Positions 23,589 to 34,755 of a stretch of 64,000 bases of DNA are shown here, piece by piece. This DNA comes from Oidiodendron maius Zn. Lineage: Eukaryota; Ascomycota; Leotiomycetes; Myxotrichaceae. The stretch lies in the NCBI GenBank assembly GCA_000827325.1, contig KN832875.1, positions 1,116,001-1,180,000 on the forward strand. The letters run 5' to 3'. Under the pieces are notes generated by a model, which did no database searches, was not told where the DNA came from, and saw nothing but the letters and a program-made list of their open reading frames with translations. The translations under genes and the position numbers were made by a program. The stretch's first letter is position 1, and each line of letters opens with the position of its first letter.

Positions 23589-24473
23589 GAATTGGAGACA
23601 TTAGTATGAGAGGGCAAACATCCTGTTGCTTGTGTAGCTGTGTATGATGATCATGACATTCTTCTGCATGGAAGACCAGCAGCGCGACAATTGGACCTCT
23701 GAACCTACCCCTTGGTTACGCCAGCCAGGAGAAATAAAGTCTCATTTCATTAGTATCTGTGCACCCAATATTTCTCATGCCAATGAATGTCTAAGTCTTG
23801 CACAAAGCAAGATTGGCTTGCTTTGTATACCAAGTGAGGAGCACATGGCGCTCAGGGAAGCACAGTACGAGTATTGGCCCAGTGGTAATGCTGCGTTTCG
23901 TAGGCTTTCTTTCGTCTCCGGTGGAGTATCATCCTGAAGCCATCTCAGGATGGATCCTGTTGGCTCAAACGCGCCAAGAAAATGTCTGCCAGCTGACAGA
24001 TGCGTGCCCAATATCTTACAAAAACAACGATCGGGGAAATAGAGTCGCGAGGTTGACTCGTAGGGCGCTGCTTTCATGCTATCAGTATATTATGGGCCTC
24101 TAATTAATATTTTCAATCTTTGAATATATATATCCTCGTGGCATACCCGCTACCGACGTAGAAGAGTTATTCCAGCATCCTGGCGGCTACATCAGGGACC
24201 GCTCAGCCTCGCCGGATGAGGCCGTGCCGCAGCCTTATTGGAGCCGCAGCCCATCCCACTGGATCCTGCTCCCAACCCACCAACAAATAAATCCATCTTC
24301 TAGCCGTTCTCTACGAAAAAGGAGTCACTTTGAGTGTAGTATAACATAGGCGCCAATAATGACAGATCTAACAATGAGAGTCGCTCCCTCCTCCGCGCCC
24401 CCGGCAGAAATCGATAAGATCCGGCGAGTTCCCTCCGTAGCTGGAGTGTTAGTCCTATCTTCATCTTGAGAAA
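23589..24473. other. Intergenic region
   Basis: About 0.9 kb between the tyrosinase 3' end and the GPI-protein gene. A 97-codon frame at 23644-23937 has no recognisable similarity or splice continuation and is not called. Confidence 0.6.
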
Positions 24474-25092
24474 ATGCGGTCCACATCGTTCATCGTCTAT
24501 ACTGCCGGGCTGCTCGCCTCTCTGGCCGCAGCGACAAGCTCCGCGTCGAATTTCGTGTGTACACCATCAGTCAATGGATTTGGCATCAATAGCGCAGCGA
24601 CCGATGCTGAGGATTTCTGCAGCACTGCCCTCCGCTCGAATTCCAGTTTGCTCGAGAAGTCCTATGGACTGCCATACATAACTTTCCGTTTCTCCAAGCA
24701 GGCTCAGCTCAGCGCGTGTCCTCAGGCCGACTGCTTGAATGCGTTTAAAGACATGTTTAATAATTGTGGGTAGTGCTTTCATATGCTGTAGGAGTTTTCA
24801 GGGAAGCTTTGTAGCTAATGCTATACCAATAGGCCAATATAACAACAAGACAATCTGGGGAACGGCGCAGGAGAGCACATATTGTGCTACATATAACTAT
24901 ACTATTGGGAATTCAACCTCTCCGTTCCTCACGCCGAACACAACTCTCGCGGCTGGCGCTTCAATAACTCCCAGTCCCACTGGAGACGCTAACGGTAATA
25001 CTGCAGTTTTGGGCACAAATGAAGCTGGTATGGCCAAGGTCAGTGGTACACTGATGCTTGGCGTTGCTGGTGTATTCATTTTGTTCCTTTGA
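24474..25092 (+). CDS. Small secreted GPI-anchored cysteine-containing protein, 183 aa
   Basis: No known family recognised. Exons 24474-24765 and 24833-25092; the intron starts GTGGGT, has a GCTAAT branch site and ends ATAG, and the splice makes a cysteine codon across the junction (FNNC-QYNNK). The ATG starts a clear signal peptide (hydrophobic core TAGLLASLAAA). The mature part has six cysteines, all before about residue 120, plus several N-glycosylation sites (NSS, NKT, NYT, NST, NTT). A Ser/Thr/Pro stretch and a hydrophobic C-terminus (LMLGVAGVFILFL) ending the protein give the pattern of a GPI anchor. It probably sits in the plasma membrane or cell wall. The reading without splicing would end in the intron. 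Confidence 0.78.
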
Positions 25093-25387
25093 AGAATTTA
25101 CTTGCTCTGCAGCAGATCCATGTTGAAACAGGCGTTAGGTATTTATATGTAAATCCAACCTGGAGCGTCGATTCCTAGATAAAATGTTGGGAGGCGTCAT
25201 TGGTATACCCCTAAGAATGTTTATGAGCGTATAGAAGCGAGCTCCTCAGCAATAGACTTTTGTTTAGTTAACTAAATCCTGGTGATCTTCACTGTGCTCT
25301 GTCAAGTTCCTTGCCAAGAAAAAACTCTATGCTGCCACGGTGAATGCTTGTCCTAGAAGGACCTCGAGTACTCTTACTCCCTAAGCT

Positions 25388-26175
25388 TCAATCGTCGTCT
25401 TCGTCGGAGTCATAGTCCACCAAGCCTAAGCCAGTCTTCGGTTTAGGAGACGATGCTGGTGGCCCTTTAGAATCAGGGATGGTAGTCGTTGTTATATCTT
25501 TGGGTTCTGAAAATTTCTCCTGTGCTGTACTTGTAGATTTCGGTTCCTCATCCTGTTTCTTCCCACTTGGCGATGAAGCTGATCCTGCTTGGCCAGCTGA
25601 AGACGACTTTCTCACCTTCACCCCCTTGAGACCCTCTTTCTCCTTGGTACGCTTGCGTTTCCGCCCGCCAGCAATCCATTGCTCTTCCTCTGTTATAGCC
25701 GAAATCTCATTTGTATCTTGATCCTCTCCGATTCTAGCTTTCTTATCCGCTTCTTCTTGTTGCTTTCGAAATTGCTCCAAACCTTCGGCGGTCTCTCTCC
25801 TCACTCTATCCTCTTCTTTGCGCGTGCTTTCCAGCACTGAGTCTAGAAAGTCGACTTCATCTTGATCAAGGGCACGGAATTGGTTCTTCAATCTGTTTGC
25901 TTCTTCGAAAGCTTCCTGCTTGGCAGCTGTTTCGTTCAACGCACCCCTACGTGATCAGCCACGGCACCAAAACATATCGAATACTAGGAGAGCCGCTTGT
26001 ATGAAGTACCTTTGTTTGCTTCCAAAGTTTCGTATAGGCTTCGTCCATCTGGCTGTTTAGCTGCTGCTGCTTTTTGCGCTCGGTTCGCCTCAAGCTCTTT
26101 CTGTGCCGCTAGCCATTCATCACTACGCTCAATGGGTTTATCTGCAGTACCTCCTGAAACAAAGCCAGATGACAT
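25388..26175 (-). CDS. NIP30/FAM192A (PSME3IP1)-like protein, 234 aa
   Basis: Probable nuclear protein of the NIP30 N-terminal domain family, whose animal member binds the PA28-gamma proteasome activator; related fungal proteins include the splicing factor Fyv6. Exons 26175-26010 and 25926-25388, intron 25927-26009 (GTACTT...ACAG). Splicing yields ETLEANKAAKQEAFEEANRL and then FRALDQDEVDFLDSV, which match the conserved helical domain (residues about 10-95). The remainder is Lys/Ser-rich with a basic cluster (GGRKRKRTKEK) likely to be a nuclear localisation signal, and ends in an acidic tail DYDSDEDDD. The ATG at 26175 begins the typical MSSGFVSGG start. A GT-AG alternative acceptor 16 bases upstream breaks the frame, so the ACAG site was chosen. 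Confidence 0.82.
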
Positions 26176-26992
26176 GCTCTCTGTTTTGCATTAGCAGATT
26201 GCTCTGCGTTCTGGGCTTTCTTGTTGCGCAGTTGTAAAAGCTGTCGCCAGTGTGCATGAAGATCGCCTCGCTCTTAATACAGGAACGCCAGGTGTCAAAC
26301 TACTAAATCCTGCCACTCCCAGTTTATCACAATAGTATAAATGCAGCGACTTAGTTATAAACATACCCTGTGTCATAAGTTTCCCTCTCTCGATATGGAT
26401 CTGAAAAATTAATATATAAATCAGATGCTTAAGGGACATGGAGAAGATATCGTCAGTATATATTGTGCTATATGTATAATGCGTTTGGGGTGCAATTCTG
26501 TCGAAGAATTTGTATGATACTCCACCCTCCACTCTACCCTACCCTGACTCTCTCTGAGGTAAGATCTTACATGTATCTGTCAAGCAGTTAAGGTTCCTCT
26601 AACCTTAAAAAATGACTTTTATCAAATCAAGGGGATAGCTTAGTCCTCTCATTGTCATAAAAGTCACTATCGATGTGATTCGTGCGGATGCACATCCGCT
26701 TTTGGATTGCTGCTTTTACACACTGCTATACGGCATGAAAGTGGGATGAAGGATGATGGCTTTTGAGGATATTTTAACAGCTCCACTCTCGGATTACCCA
26801 TCATGGGAGTCGGGAACTCCTTGTTAAAGCACCGACAGTAACCACATACTGCTAACCCGATGTGGTAATTTTCTAAAACTGTCCTTGACTTTTATTCACC
26901 GAGCAAATTGTATAAGAACAAGGGCTCTGAAAAGCAAGTCCCCCAACAACTCCTCTTAGTCTCTGCATAATATATATTAAACCTAGGCGAAG
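26176..26992. other. Divergent intergenic region
   Basis: AT-rich 0.8 kb between the NIP30-like gene (-) and the aldo-keto reductase gene (+), holding both promoters. A minus-strand open frame at 26191-26532 shows no family features. Confidence 0.6.
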
Positions 26993-28126
26993 ATGACTTT
27001 TAACGTTACCTCGTAAGCTTGCCCACCTTTGATGATCTATAACCAATTCACGTCTTGTGCAGAAGCCTGCGAAGACTTACATCTGTTGTCGGACGCCTCC
27101 CTCAGGCAAGCCTGTATAGCTCACGCTGCTACTATCATAGGAAGACCTTCAACCTTAACACTGGGGATAAGATCCCGGCAATCGGGCTCGGAACTTGGCA
27201 ATCCAAGCCCAATGAAGTCGCCAACGCGGTCGAGATAGCTCTACACAAGGGATATAGGCATATTGATACCGCGGTATATACAGAAAAATGCTTCTACTCA
27301 TATAATCAAAGCTAACACTTCCATAGCATGGATATCGTAATGAGATTGAAGTTGGCGCCGGTATCAGGGCATCTAGTGTACCTCGTAATGAGATCTGGTT
27401 GACCACCAAGCTCGACAACACATGGCACCACCGAGTTGCGGCGGGAATCGATTCATCACTCGAGAACCTGGGAACAGACTATGTTGACCTGTATCTCATG
27501 CATTGGCCGTCATCTACGGACCCTGATGATCTGAAAAAACACCTCCCAGACTGGAATTTCGTCAAAACGTGGCAAGAGATGCAGAAGCTAGTCGGCACCG
27601 GCAAGGTTCGCAACATCGGAGTCTCCAACTTCGGGATCAAGAACCTCGAGATTCTTCTCAATGACCCCTCTACCAAGGTCTGTTTCTCTACTTCTTCTTC
27701 TGTACCCTTGAATCATCTCTTACAAGCCACCCCCAGATCATCCCTGCCGTCAACCAGATCGAACTACATCCCAACAACCCCTCCCCCAAACTCGTCGCCT
27801 ACAACACTTCGAAGGGGATTCACTCAACAGGTTACTCCTGCCTAGGCAGCACCAACTCCCCGCTCTACAAAGACAAGACGCTGCTTGGTATCGCCGCCGC
27901 CAAGGGTAAGACTCCGCAGCAGGTCCTCCTCGCGTGGGGTCACCAGAAGGGCTGGTCGGTGATTCCCAAATCCGTGAACAAGGACCGCATCGAGAAGAAT
28001 TTCGAGCTGGATGGCTGGGAGCTAACTCCGGATGAGATCCAGAAGTTGGATAACCTCCCGGATAGGTTTAAAGTTTGCACGGATGCCTGGTTACCTGTGA
28101 GAGTGTTCTTTGGGGAGGATGAATAA
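26993..28126 (+). CDS. Aldo-keto reductase, four exons, 297 aa
   Basis: NADPH-dependent carbonyl reductase of the AKR superfamily, related to fungal glycerol dehydrogenase / Gcy1-type enzymes; exact substrate not known. Exons 26993-27012 (only 20 bases), 27141-27273, 27327-27677 and 27737-28126, all GT-AG in phase. The catalytic tetrad is visible after splicing: Asp49 (HIDTA), Tyr54 (GYRNE; the second intron falls between the two), Lys79 (LTTKLD) and His110 (YLMHWP). [13 protein letters not shown] near the C-terminus is the cofactor 2'-phosphate binding loop (AKR signature 3). The length is slightly shorter than typical AKRs (about 315-325), partly because the segment before the IPKS loop is compact. 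The stop codon lies inside an AATAAA hexamer. Confidence 0.9.
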
Positions 28127-28127
28127 A
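28122..28127 (+). terminator. AATAAA poly(A)-signal-like hexamer overlapping a stop codon
   Basis: The TAA stop codon of the aldo-keto reductase gene is embedded in AATAAA. Fungal poly(A) signals are loose, so its use is uncertain. Confidence 0.4.
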
Positions 28128-28444
28128 GCAATATATATGGTTTCGTTCTATTTAGCACCAGACTATACCTTTTATTATAAGAATTATAAAGCCCGAATGT
28201 TTAGGCTATATTGCACAGAGATAGATTGGTGGGCAGTACTGTTTTGTTGATACCTCTTTACGGAGGCATGGCTAAGCTGAAGTACAGCCTCGCCTAAAAA
28301 AAGGGGTGGCTCCCCTGGATTTTAGTAACTTATATTTCGGCGCACTAGCCTCCGAAAAACATATATGGTAAAATTTCCGACTTCAATTAAAACCAGCCTT
28401 CCCATTTACACACCATCACATTAAAAATTCCTGTCATATGGCGA
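28127..28444. other. Convergent intergenic region
   Basis: AT-rich spacer between the converging AKR and permease stop codons; nothing else seen. Confidence 0.65.
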
Positions 28445-30305
28445 CTAGATGCCGTTATTGGCACAGGTAAACACACCTCCCACAGCTCCAGCATTGTAGC
28501 TATCGATGATGCTCTGAACACTCGTATACGTTCCTGCGCCTAGGAAGAACAGACCGATCAAGATAATGATAGTGTTGAAAGCCAACATAGTGTAGCCATA
28601 CAGCGTCTGCTCCTTGAGCCAGTTCACGCCGCCATCTATCCTTCGCATCCGGATGTACGCAACGCCCCAGAAAATGAAGCCAAAGAAGGAATCAAAAAGT
28701 GAGGACATGAGAGAGAGGAGATCGGAGAAGAAGGGGATGACCTCAGCCTAGCAAGCTGTTAGTGATAATATCGCTATAGGGATAAGAATATTTAAAATTC
28801 TTACAATTATGAAGGCGCCGATCCAAGTCAATGCGAGGATACCAGCCCAGGTCGACCAGCCAACGACCGTGTGGCTAGATTTGTGTTTTGAGCCTTCGAA
28901 AATACGGAAGAAGATGAAGCGTGCCGAGACCGAAGCGTACAGAACTCCAAGGAAGATAAGAGTGGGAATCATGAACGAGAATGACACCTTTTTGAAGACC
29001 TCATTGCCAAGAGACCCGAAAGCGGGAGCTGTGTTATACTGATTTCCGGTGTAGGCATAGACAACTCCGCCAACGCATCCAAAAACAATGACCTCGCAGA
29101 TCGTGACGGCCCAGAGCGCCTTAGGAAAATCCTTAGGATCCTTCATCTCAGCGATGAAGCTAGGGAGTGTGATCTGCCCGATGAAGGTGTATGAGATGTT
29201 CAGGAAAGCGTTCATTCCCGCGACGAAGGTCACACCCTTGACGGGAAGCGCAGTCACAATTGGCTCACCACCGTGGATGCCAGTGACTGGATCGATGAAG
29301 TTGGGGTCCGGATTGTATCCAGCAGGGTGGGCCTCAATCCCTGCAAAGATTGCAGCCAAGAGGACGGAGATGAACGTGAAGAAGGCTGACCCCGTCCCCA
29401 ATTTCGATAAGGCGCTGAAGGTTCTTGGGAGCGAAAATACCCAACAAATGATAGTTGCAATGACTGCAAAGACGACGGTACATTCGCTGTGGTTAGTGAT
29501 TGTGTTAAGGTATTTGGCGCTCGTGAGTACATGCAGACCCTACGACATATTAACAAATGGAAAGACGAACGAGTGAGATCGCTAACCTGAATGAAGGTGT
29601 TGTTCAAAACGAACATAACAGCCGTGGCATACCACGCCCATTGCTTACCCCAGAAAAGCATCTGCCCAATATCACACACGTCCCTAACTTCCGGATGACG
29701 GAGGCAAAATTCCCTGAATATTGGTGAGCAACATGTCCATTTCCTAGCCGCTGCGAGACCACCTACCAGACAACAAGAGACGTATATAAGACAAGGCCAG
29801 CCACCACGACGGTTAGGATGAGGCCCGGGACGAGGCCAAGGACGGAGTACGAGTACGGGAACGACATGATAGCCAAGCAAATGTACTCGGAGAAGAGCAA
29901 GGCAGCCGTCTAAACAATATCAGCGGATATTTAACAATTTGTCGCCTGATTATTGGATAAAATCGGAGCCAAGGGTAGAAACAACCATGAGCAGAGCCCC
30001 TGACGGTGACGACTTGCCTTTGGCCAACTGCAGGTCCTGTACTGGATATCATTTCCGGCTTCCAATTCGATTTGTTTCCCCAAGATATCAGAGCCCGTAT
30101 CATCATTCCCAAAGTCATAATTGGCAAGATGGGGCAGGACGGGCGCGATCCGACCCCCAACCGACCTATCACTCATCCCATAGCGCGAGTGTCCGGCGGG
30201 TTGTGCGCCTTCGGGGTCATCATTTCCCCCATCGCCGAATGACTGCTTTAGGTCCACATCTGTTTTATGGGTGAGGTCCTCGAGTTTGTCCTTCTCTAAC
30301 GCCAT
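28445..30305 (-). CDS. Mtr-like neutral amino-acid permease (AAAP family), 531 aa
   Basis: Plasma-membrane amino acid/proton symporter of the AAAP family, similar to Neurospora Mtr. Exons on the minus strand: 30305-30018, 29909-29767, 29713-29587, 29539-28805 and 28747-28445. The first intron begins GC rather than GT (AAAG-GCAAGT); the others are GT-AG. A soluble N-terminal domain of about 95 residues is followed by about 11 membrane helices; helix 1 (LFSEYICLAIMSFPYSYSVLG), the segment EFCLRHPEVRDVCDIG and the helix-8 region NISYTFIGQITLPSFI match the family. The first in-frame ATG is 30305; the frame is open upstream but only through a TTG. The gene converges on the AKR gene. Substrate range is inferred from family. 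Confidence 0.9.
29910..30017 (-). other. GC-AG intron in the permease gene
   Basis: Exon 1 ends TGG CCA AAG and the intron starts GCAAGT, the ideal GC-donor consensus; it ends TTTAG before the first membrane helix. The nearest GT four bases downstream would break the reading frame. Confidence 0.8.
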
Positions 30306-31386
30306 TTTCTTGAGGGAAAATGGACGATGGGGGCGTAGGGAACGGGATTGGAGGTTAGAAGCTTCGCTGGCTGCATTAATGGCCAAGTTGAGGAGATTCG
30401 AGATGAGGGATCAAGCTGATATATATCCGGAATCTAGATATATGGCAGGTATGCGATGGGGACGGTTCAGGGCCAGTGTCGAAGCAGGAGAAATGCGACA
30501 GCAAAGTGCACAGGGAAGAGATTGAAGGTTGACGTGAGTCTGAAGATCTCACGACGGGCAAGGGACCTTTTTAAGGTGGCAGCGTGGCAGCGGAAGGCGC
30601 TCCACGACTTAACCTAGTGGCGCCTTAGTACAGTACCTGTAGATGCTGTGTCTGCAAGTCTTCTCTACCATCATTGGCGGGCCCCACGCCTGTGCCAGTG
30701 CCCGTTCTGTGGCCGCTTCTTCATCTTTTGCAGGGTCATCATGGCGAGCTCTGCTAACTCTCTAGATACCGTAATACAGTCCGCCCGAGGCCCTCTGACC
30801 GCATAGTGGCAACCGCGAAATACGTAAATCGGGGCCCGGAAAACTGCCAAACGCAGAGAAAGCAAGGCAGTGGGTCGTCGATCGGGCCCTCTTGTGTGGC
30901 CCCATGCTGGCGTGCGGCGGAGTGGAGATGGGGGCGTCCTTAGGCAAGGAAGACAGGCCTGATTGGTGTTCCTGCGATCGCCGGAGGAGGTCGTGTACAG
31001 GTAGAGGCGCGAGTGGGCGTGGCACACGATGTGGCCTTCCATCTAATCTGATGACTGCTGTATCTGCCGTACTGTTGCGTCGACCACACCCGCGCAGGCC
31101 GATTGGTTGACGTCTTGTGTGGAGAATCTTGATGTGGTTGATGGTGGCAGAGAAGGGTATGCGCCTAGGGACCCGGGAGACCTCTCGGTAGTGGGACCCT
31201 GCGGAGACTGAAATGAGACCATCCGGATGACGTATAATACCTCGTTTCCGAGGCTACAGTCGCCCGTCTTTCACCGTGAGGGTATGTATGCATTTTGCTT
31301 TTATATTTGAATATCCGCTAAGAATATCGGCTTAGGTTGTCTAATTTGTCCCGGCCCCTTTGCATACTTCGGGTGCCTCCTTTATT
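30306..31386. other. Tandem intergenic region
   Basis: Contains the permease promoter and the 3' end of the succinyl-CoA ligase gene. Its middle (about 30,660-31,100) is GC-rich with chance open frames on both strands. No gene supported. Confidence 0.6.
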
Positions 31387-33797
31387 CTATTTATTGGCCA
31401 GCTCGATCGCCTTCGCCGCCGCCTCCTCGAAGTCCTCAAAGGCATGCAAAGGCAACCCGCTCTCCGCAATCTAAAAATCCTGCTGTCAGTCCATCTATCT
31501 GTTCCATGCAGTATGTAAATGAGGTATGGGACCTACGATTCTTTGTCCCTCCTCCTGCTTCGTCCCCCGGATCCTCACCACCACCGGCAGGCGCACCTCC
31601 AACTCTTGGAAGGCCAGCAGCACGCCCTTTGCGATCATGTCTCCCAGCGTCAGACCCCCAAAGATATTGACAAAGATGACCTTCACCCTTGGATCTTGCA
31701 GGATGACCTGGAAGCTCTTCTTCACTGTCTCACTCGTAGCTTTTCCGCCAGTATCCAGGAAATTGGCCGCTTTACCTACCACATCTGATAATGCATCCAC
31801 CGTGTTCATGGCTAGGCCAGCGCCATTAACCAGGGTGCCGATGTTCCCGTCGCCAGCCAGTTTGATGTACACGATCCCATCCTTCTCAGCTTCTAGCTCT
31901 TGGGCATCTTCGTCTTCAATGGTGCGTAGAGCGTGCACGTCAGCTTGACGATGGCTGCTCCGAAATGCCGCATCGTCGAACCCGAAGTTAGCCCCAACGA
32001 CTTTGAGTTCGCCTAGTCGCTCGACAAACATCGTTTCAAGAAGGAAGGCCTCTTTCTTCACGTAAATGTCATAGAAGATGTTTATTAGTTTTAGTAAAGA
32101 TTGATGAGAGGAGTGGTCGAGCTGCAAGTGCTCTGCAACTGCCGGGATATTGAGTGGATCAAAGCCTCTTCGGTAGTCAAAAGAGAAACTCTTTGCTTCA
32201 TTATAAGCCTGCTCTGGATCAGTTGCGGGAGAAGCAACGATACAAGGCGATCTGGTTGTCCTGTTAATAGAAACTGCAAGTGATCGTCTTCTTCCCTTCC
32301 CGGAGTATGGAGCAGCGTTGACACCCTTTTCTCGAAGGATATCGAGAGCAAAGCTCTCTCTAATATAGAGATTCCGTTTCTGCACTTTACTAGGTGGCAT
32401 TGGAGCATCGCGTGTTGCCACTGGACGAATTACTCGTGTAATGGTATGCATGGATCTCCTCTGTGGCAATCCAGTAACCGCAGGCCCTGTGCTCGCTCGT
32501 CCAGACTTGCCAAGAAGGAGTTTCATGACGTCGCCGAACTTAGCAGGATGGTTAACAACTGTAACGCCTGCCTCTTTTAGGCTCTTAATCTTTGTGGGTG
32601 CATCAGGCTCTGCAGGTAAGGAGAATGCTCCTGCATGGCCCATGATCCGGCCCGGGGGGGCATTAACGCCACCTATGAGCGCAGAGATGGGTCTGGTGTG
32701 TTGTCAGATCTAAAGATCTCAACATATAGGGGAGGGCGTACTTCGGATTAGGTGTTCGCCTGTTGTAGTCCTTTATCCATGCCGCTGCCTCCAGCTCTGC
32801 CGTACCGCCAATCTCACCTATTATGACAATACCCTCCGTGGCATCGTCGCGCTCAAAAACCTTCAAGGCATCTACGAAATCGGTACCGGCTAAAACGTCT
32901 CCGCCCATACCAATACACAAGCTTTGTCCTAGATCTGACCTCGTGGTAGATGCCACAGCTATTTTATATCAGAGCGTTGCAAATTAACCAACAGAGCTGA
33001 GCTACCTTCATAACTGAGAGTTCCTGACTTGGCAATGATCCCTATCCGTCCGGGCATAAAGCATGGAAGGGGCTGAAATCCAATTCTACACTTGCCAATG
33101 GCAGAAATAATGCCGGGTGAGTTGGCACCCACAAGTCGAGATTTCGACTGTGTCTTCAGCATAGAGTGAATCTTGTGCCATTAGTTATCACTACATTAAC
33201 TTTGCGGCGTGATACGTACCCGCAGCATGTTATGAATAGGGATATGCTCAGCGACGGCCACGATGAGGGGAACTTCAGCCTGAATGGCTTCCTCAATGGC
33301 ACTGGGTGCTTGATGAGCAGCAACATATATTCCAGTGGCGTCCGGCTTAAGTTGCTCCATTGCCTGGCACAAGATATGTTAGGTAGTAGCAGAGATATAT
33401 GTAAGAGAGTTCCTTGCCTCTCGAACAGTGGGCAAGACAGGACGGCCAAGATGCTCTCCATATTTCCCTGGTGTTACGCCGCCTACTATGTTTGTACCCC
33501 AAGCAATTGATTCTTGTGCATTGGCTGTAGCCTGACGTAGGGTCAATGAGAATCTCGAGAAGAAAAATCTCTTAAGCAATTGGACTCGCCTGTCTCCCTG
33601 AAACTTCTGTCAGTCCAGTGTTCGGGAAGTGTGGTAGTAGACTGACCAGTAAAGCCTTGAAATATAACACGTGTGTGAGTCCCAATCTTCAAATTTGAAA
33701 TCGTATCTTCATATGGGCCGTTTCTTGCCGACGTGGAGAAGGGTACCTGTAGGTGCGTGCACCGCGGGGACCAACCCCGCGTGAGCTGCCGAATCAT
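31387..33797 (-). CDS. Succinyl-CoA ligase alpha-beta fusion, mitochondrial, 679 aa
   Basis: One polypeptide carries both halves of an ADP/GDP-forming acyl-CoA (succinyl-CoA) ligase. Eight exons: 33797-33647, 33597-33590, 33531-33418, 33363-33220, 33171-33006, 32958-32742, 32692-31537 and 31470-31387. Residues 1 to about 30 form an Arg/Ser-rich mitochondrial presequence. About 40-335 is the alpha part: CoA-binding domain ([21 protein letters not shown]), then [18 protein letters not shown] and the phosphohistidine GHAGAF (His286). About 360-679 is the beta part: a shortened ATP-grasp region, then [32 protein letters not shown] and the usual C-terminal helix. The ATP-grasp half looks divergent and about 70 residues shorter than canonical beta subunits. 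Introns 2 and 3 have GC donors. It is probably a paralogue of separate alpha and beta subunits encoded elsewhere; activity is unproven. Confidence 0.85.
33364..33417 (-). other. GC-AG intron (54 bases)
   Basis: Exon 3 ends CGA GAG and the intron starts GCAAGG; it contains a CTAAC branch site and ends GCCAG. The splice gives TVREAMEQLKP, the conserved alpha-subunit sequence; no GT in the neighbourhood gives an intact reading. Confidence 0.75.
33532..33589 (-). other. GC-AG intron (58 bases)
   Basis: Starts GCGAGT after the 8-base microexon and ends CGTCAG, with a TTGAC branch-like site. Chosen because only this pair keeps the conserved GRQATAN loop intact. Confidence 0.65.
33590..33597 (-). 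other. 8-base microexon of the succinyl-CoA ligase fusion gene
   Basis: GGAGACAG, flanked by TTTCAG upstream and GCGAGT downstream. Joined to exon 1 (ending ACT G) and exon 3 (starting GCT ACA GCC) it writes T-G-R-Q-A-T-A-N, exactly the conserved alpha-subunit loop. Skipping it shifts the frame. A 12-base version with donor GTCCAA and acceptor CTACAG keeps frame but loses one conserved residue. Confidence 0.75.
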
Positions 33798-34189
33798 GGT
33801 TGACCCGGAAAATGATGGTACGACGACTCAGGGACTTCAGCAATATAGATCTGCAAGCATAAAAGGCGTCACGAAAAAGAAGTTACAGACAAGTTTTGAC
33901 AGCATTTCACATTCATATCCCACTGCCGGGAATAAGGAGCCATATCTATGGCTCGTGTGCTCAGGGCCCGAGGTAGTCCGAAAGGTGGACCCCCGCAAAG
34001 TCCAAGATGCCACGCCGCTGTCCGCTGCTTTCAGTGTGGAGGAGGATTGCAACTGCCACAGAATCCGTCAGCTGCGCGTATAGCCCCCAACCCACGCATT
34101 TCTTTTGCCGTATATATACGCCGCACCCTTCCTGGAATGAGGGTGAAACCTCCAAGACTCTCTACTCTGCCAACGGCCTGCGTGTCAAC
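33798..34189. other. Divergent promoter region
   Basis: 392 bases shared by the succinyl-CoA ligase fusion (-) and the 165-aa protein gene (+). A TATATA element lies at about 34,112-34,118, oriented for the plus-strand gene. Confidence 0.6.
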
Positions 34190-34755
34190 ATGTCCAAAGC
34201 GGCGCCTAAAGGTTCGGTTTTCACCCCCATTCCGCGCCCACGTAAACCCAAGCTCTCTCTAATCAAGCATACCTAACAGAGCTCGAATCGACGCTGAACA
34301 AACTGTCCATAAATGCACAGCCTCCCATGTCCCTGGCGACGTCCAAGAAGAAGGACGAGGTGGCCGAATCGTGGGAGGACGAGGACTCGGGTGACGACAA
34401 CGACGTCCCCAACTCGGCGCTGCAGCCCAGCAGCTTCCCCGCAGCGCCGCCACCGACCCCCATCTCACCCTCGATCTCGTCGTCCGACCGCGATGCCTTT
34501 GTGCTCCCGTACGGGTACGGGAGCACGCTCATGCCCACGCCGCGCGCGGGCCGGCCAGAGAAGACAGACGCGGTGGCGAAGAGGATGATCGCGGGGGCGC
34601 TGGGTGTCAAGGCGCCAAAAATGACGGAGGAGCAGAGGGCGTATGATCGCGCGGTCAAGGAGAAGGAGATCAAGAGGAGGAATATGGAGAGGGAGGCGGC
34701 CGCGCGGGCGGAGGAGGAGGCCGAGAAGGCCAAGGCTGCGGCGTGGAATGATTAA
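34190..34755 (+). CDS. Conserved-looking 165-aa protein of unknown function
   Basis: I do not recognise a named family. Exon 1 (34190-34211) is only 22 bases; intron 34212-34279 starts GTTCGG, has a CCTAAC branch site and ends ACAG; exon 2 is 34280-34755. The splice makes MSKAAPK-ELESTLNKLS. The N-terminal third is acidic (ESWEDEDSGDDND), the middle is Pro/Ser-rich, and the C-terminal 70 residues form a charged helix (PEKTDAVAKRMIAGALG, then TEEQRAYDRAVKEKEIKRR and an Ala/Glu-rich coiled coil). The last part looks like a conserved module. Likely cytosolic or nuclear. Reading only from the internal ATG at 34327 would drop about 23 residues. Confidence 0.75.

Noticed and set aside
23644-24103. 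Open frames on both strands after the tyrosinase gene
   Set aside because: They overlap each other on opposite strands, and none has recognisable features.
26191-26532. 113-codon minus-strand frame upstream of the NIP30-like gene
   Set aside because: No domain, AT-rich composition and no splice site that would join it to the NIP30 frame sensibly.
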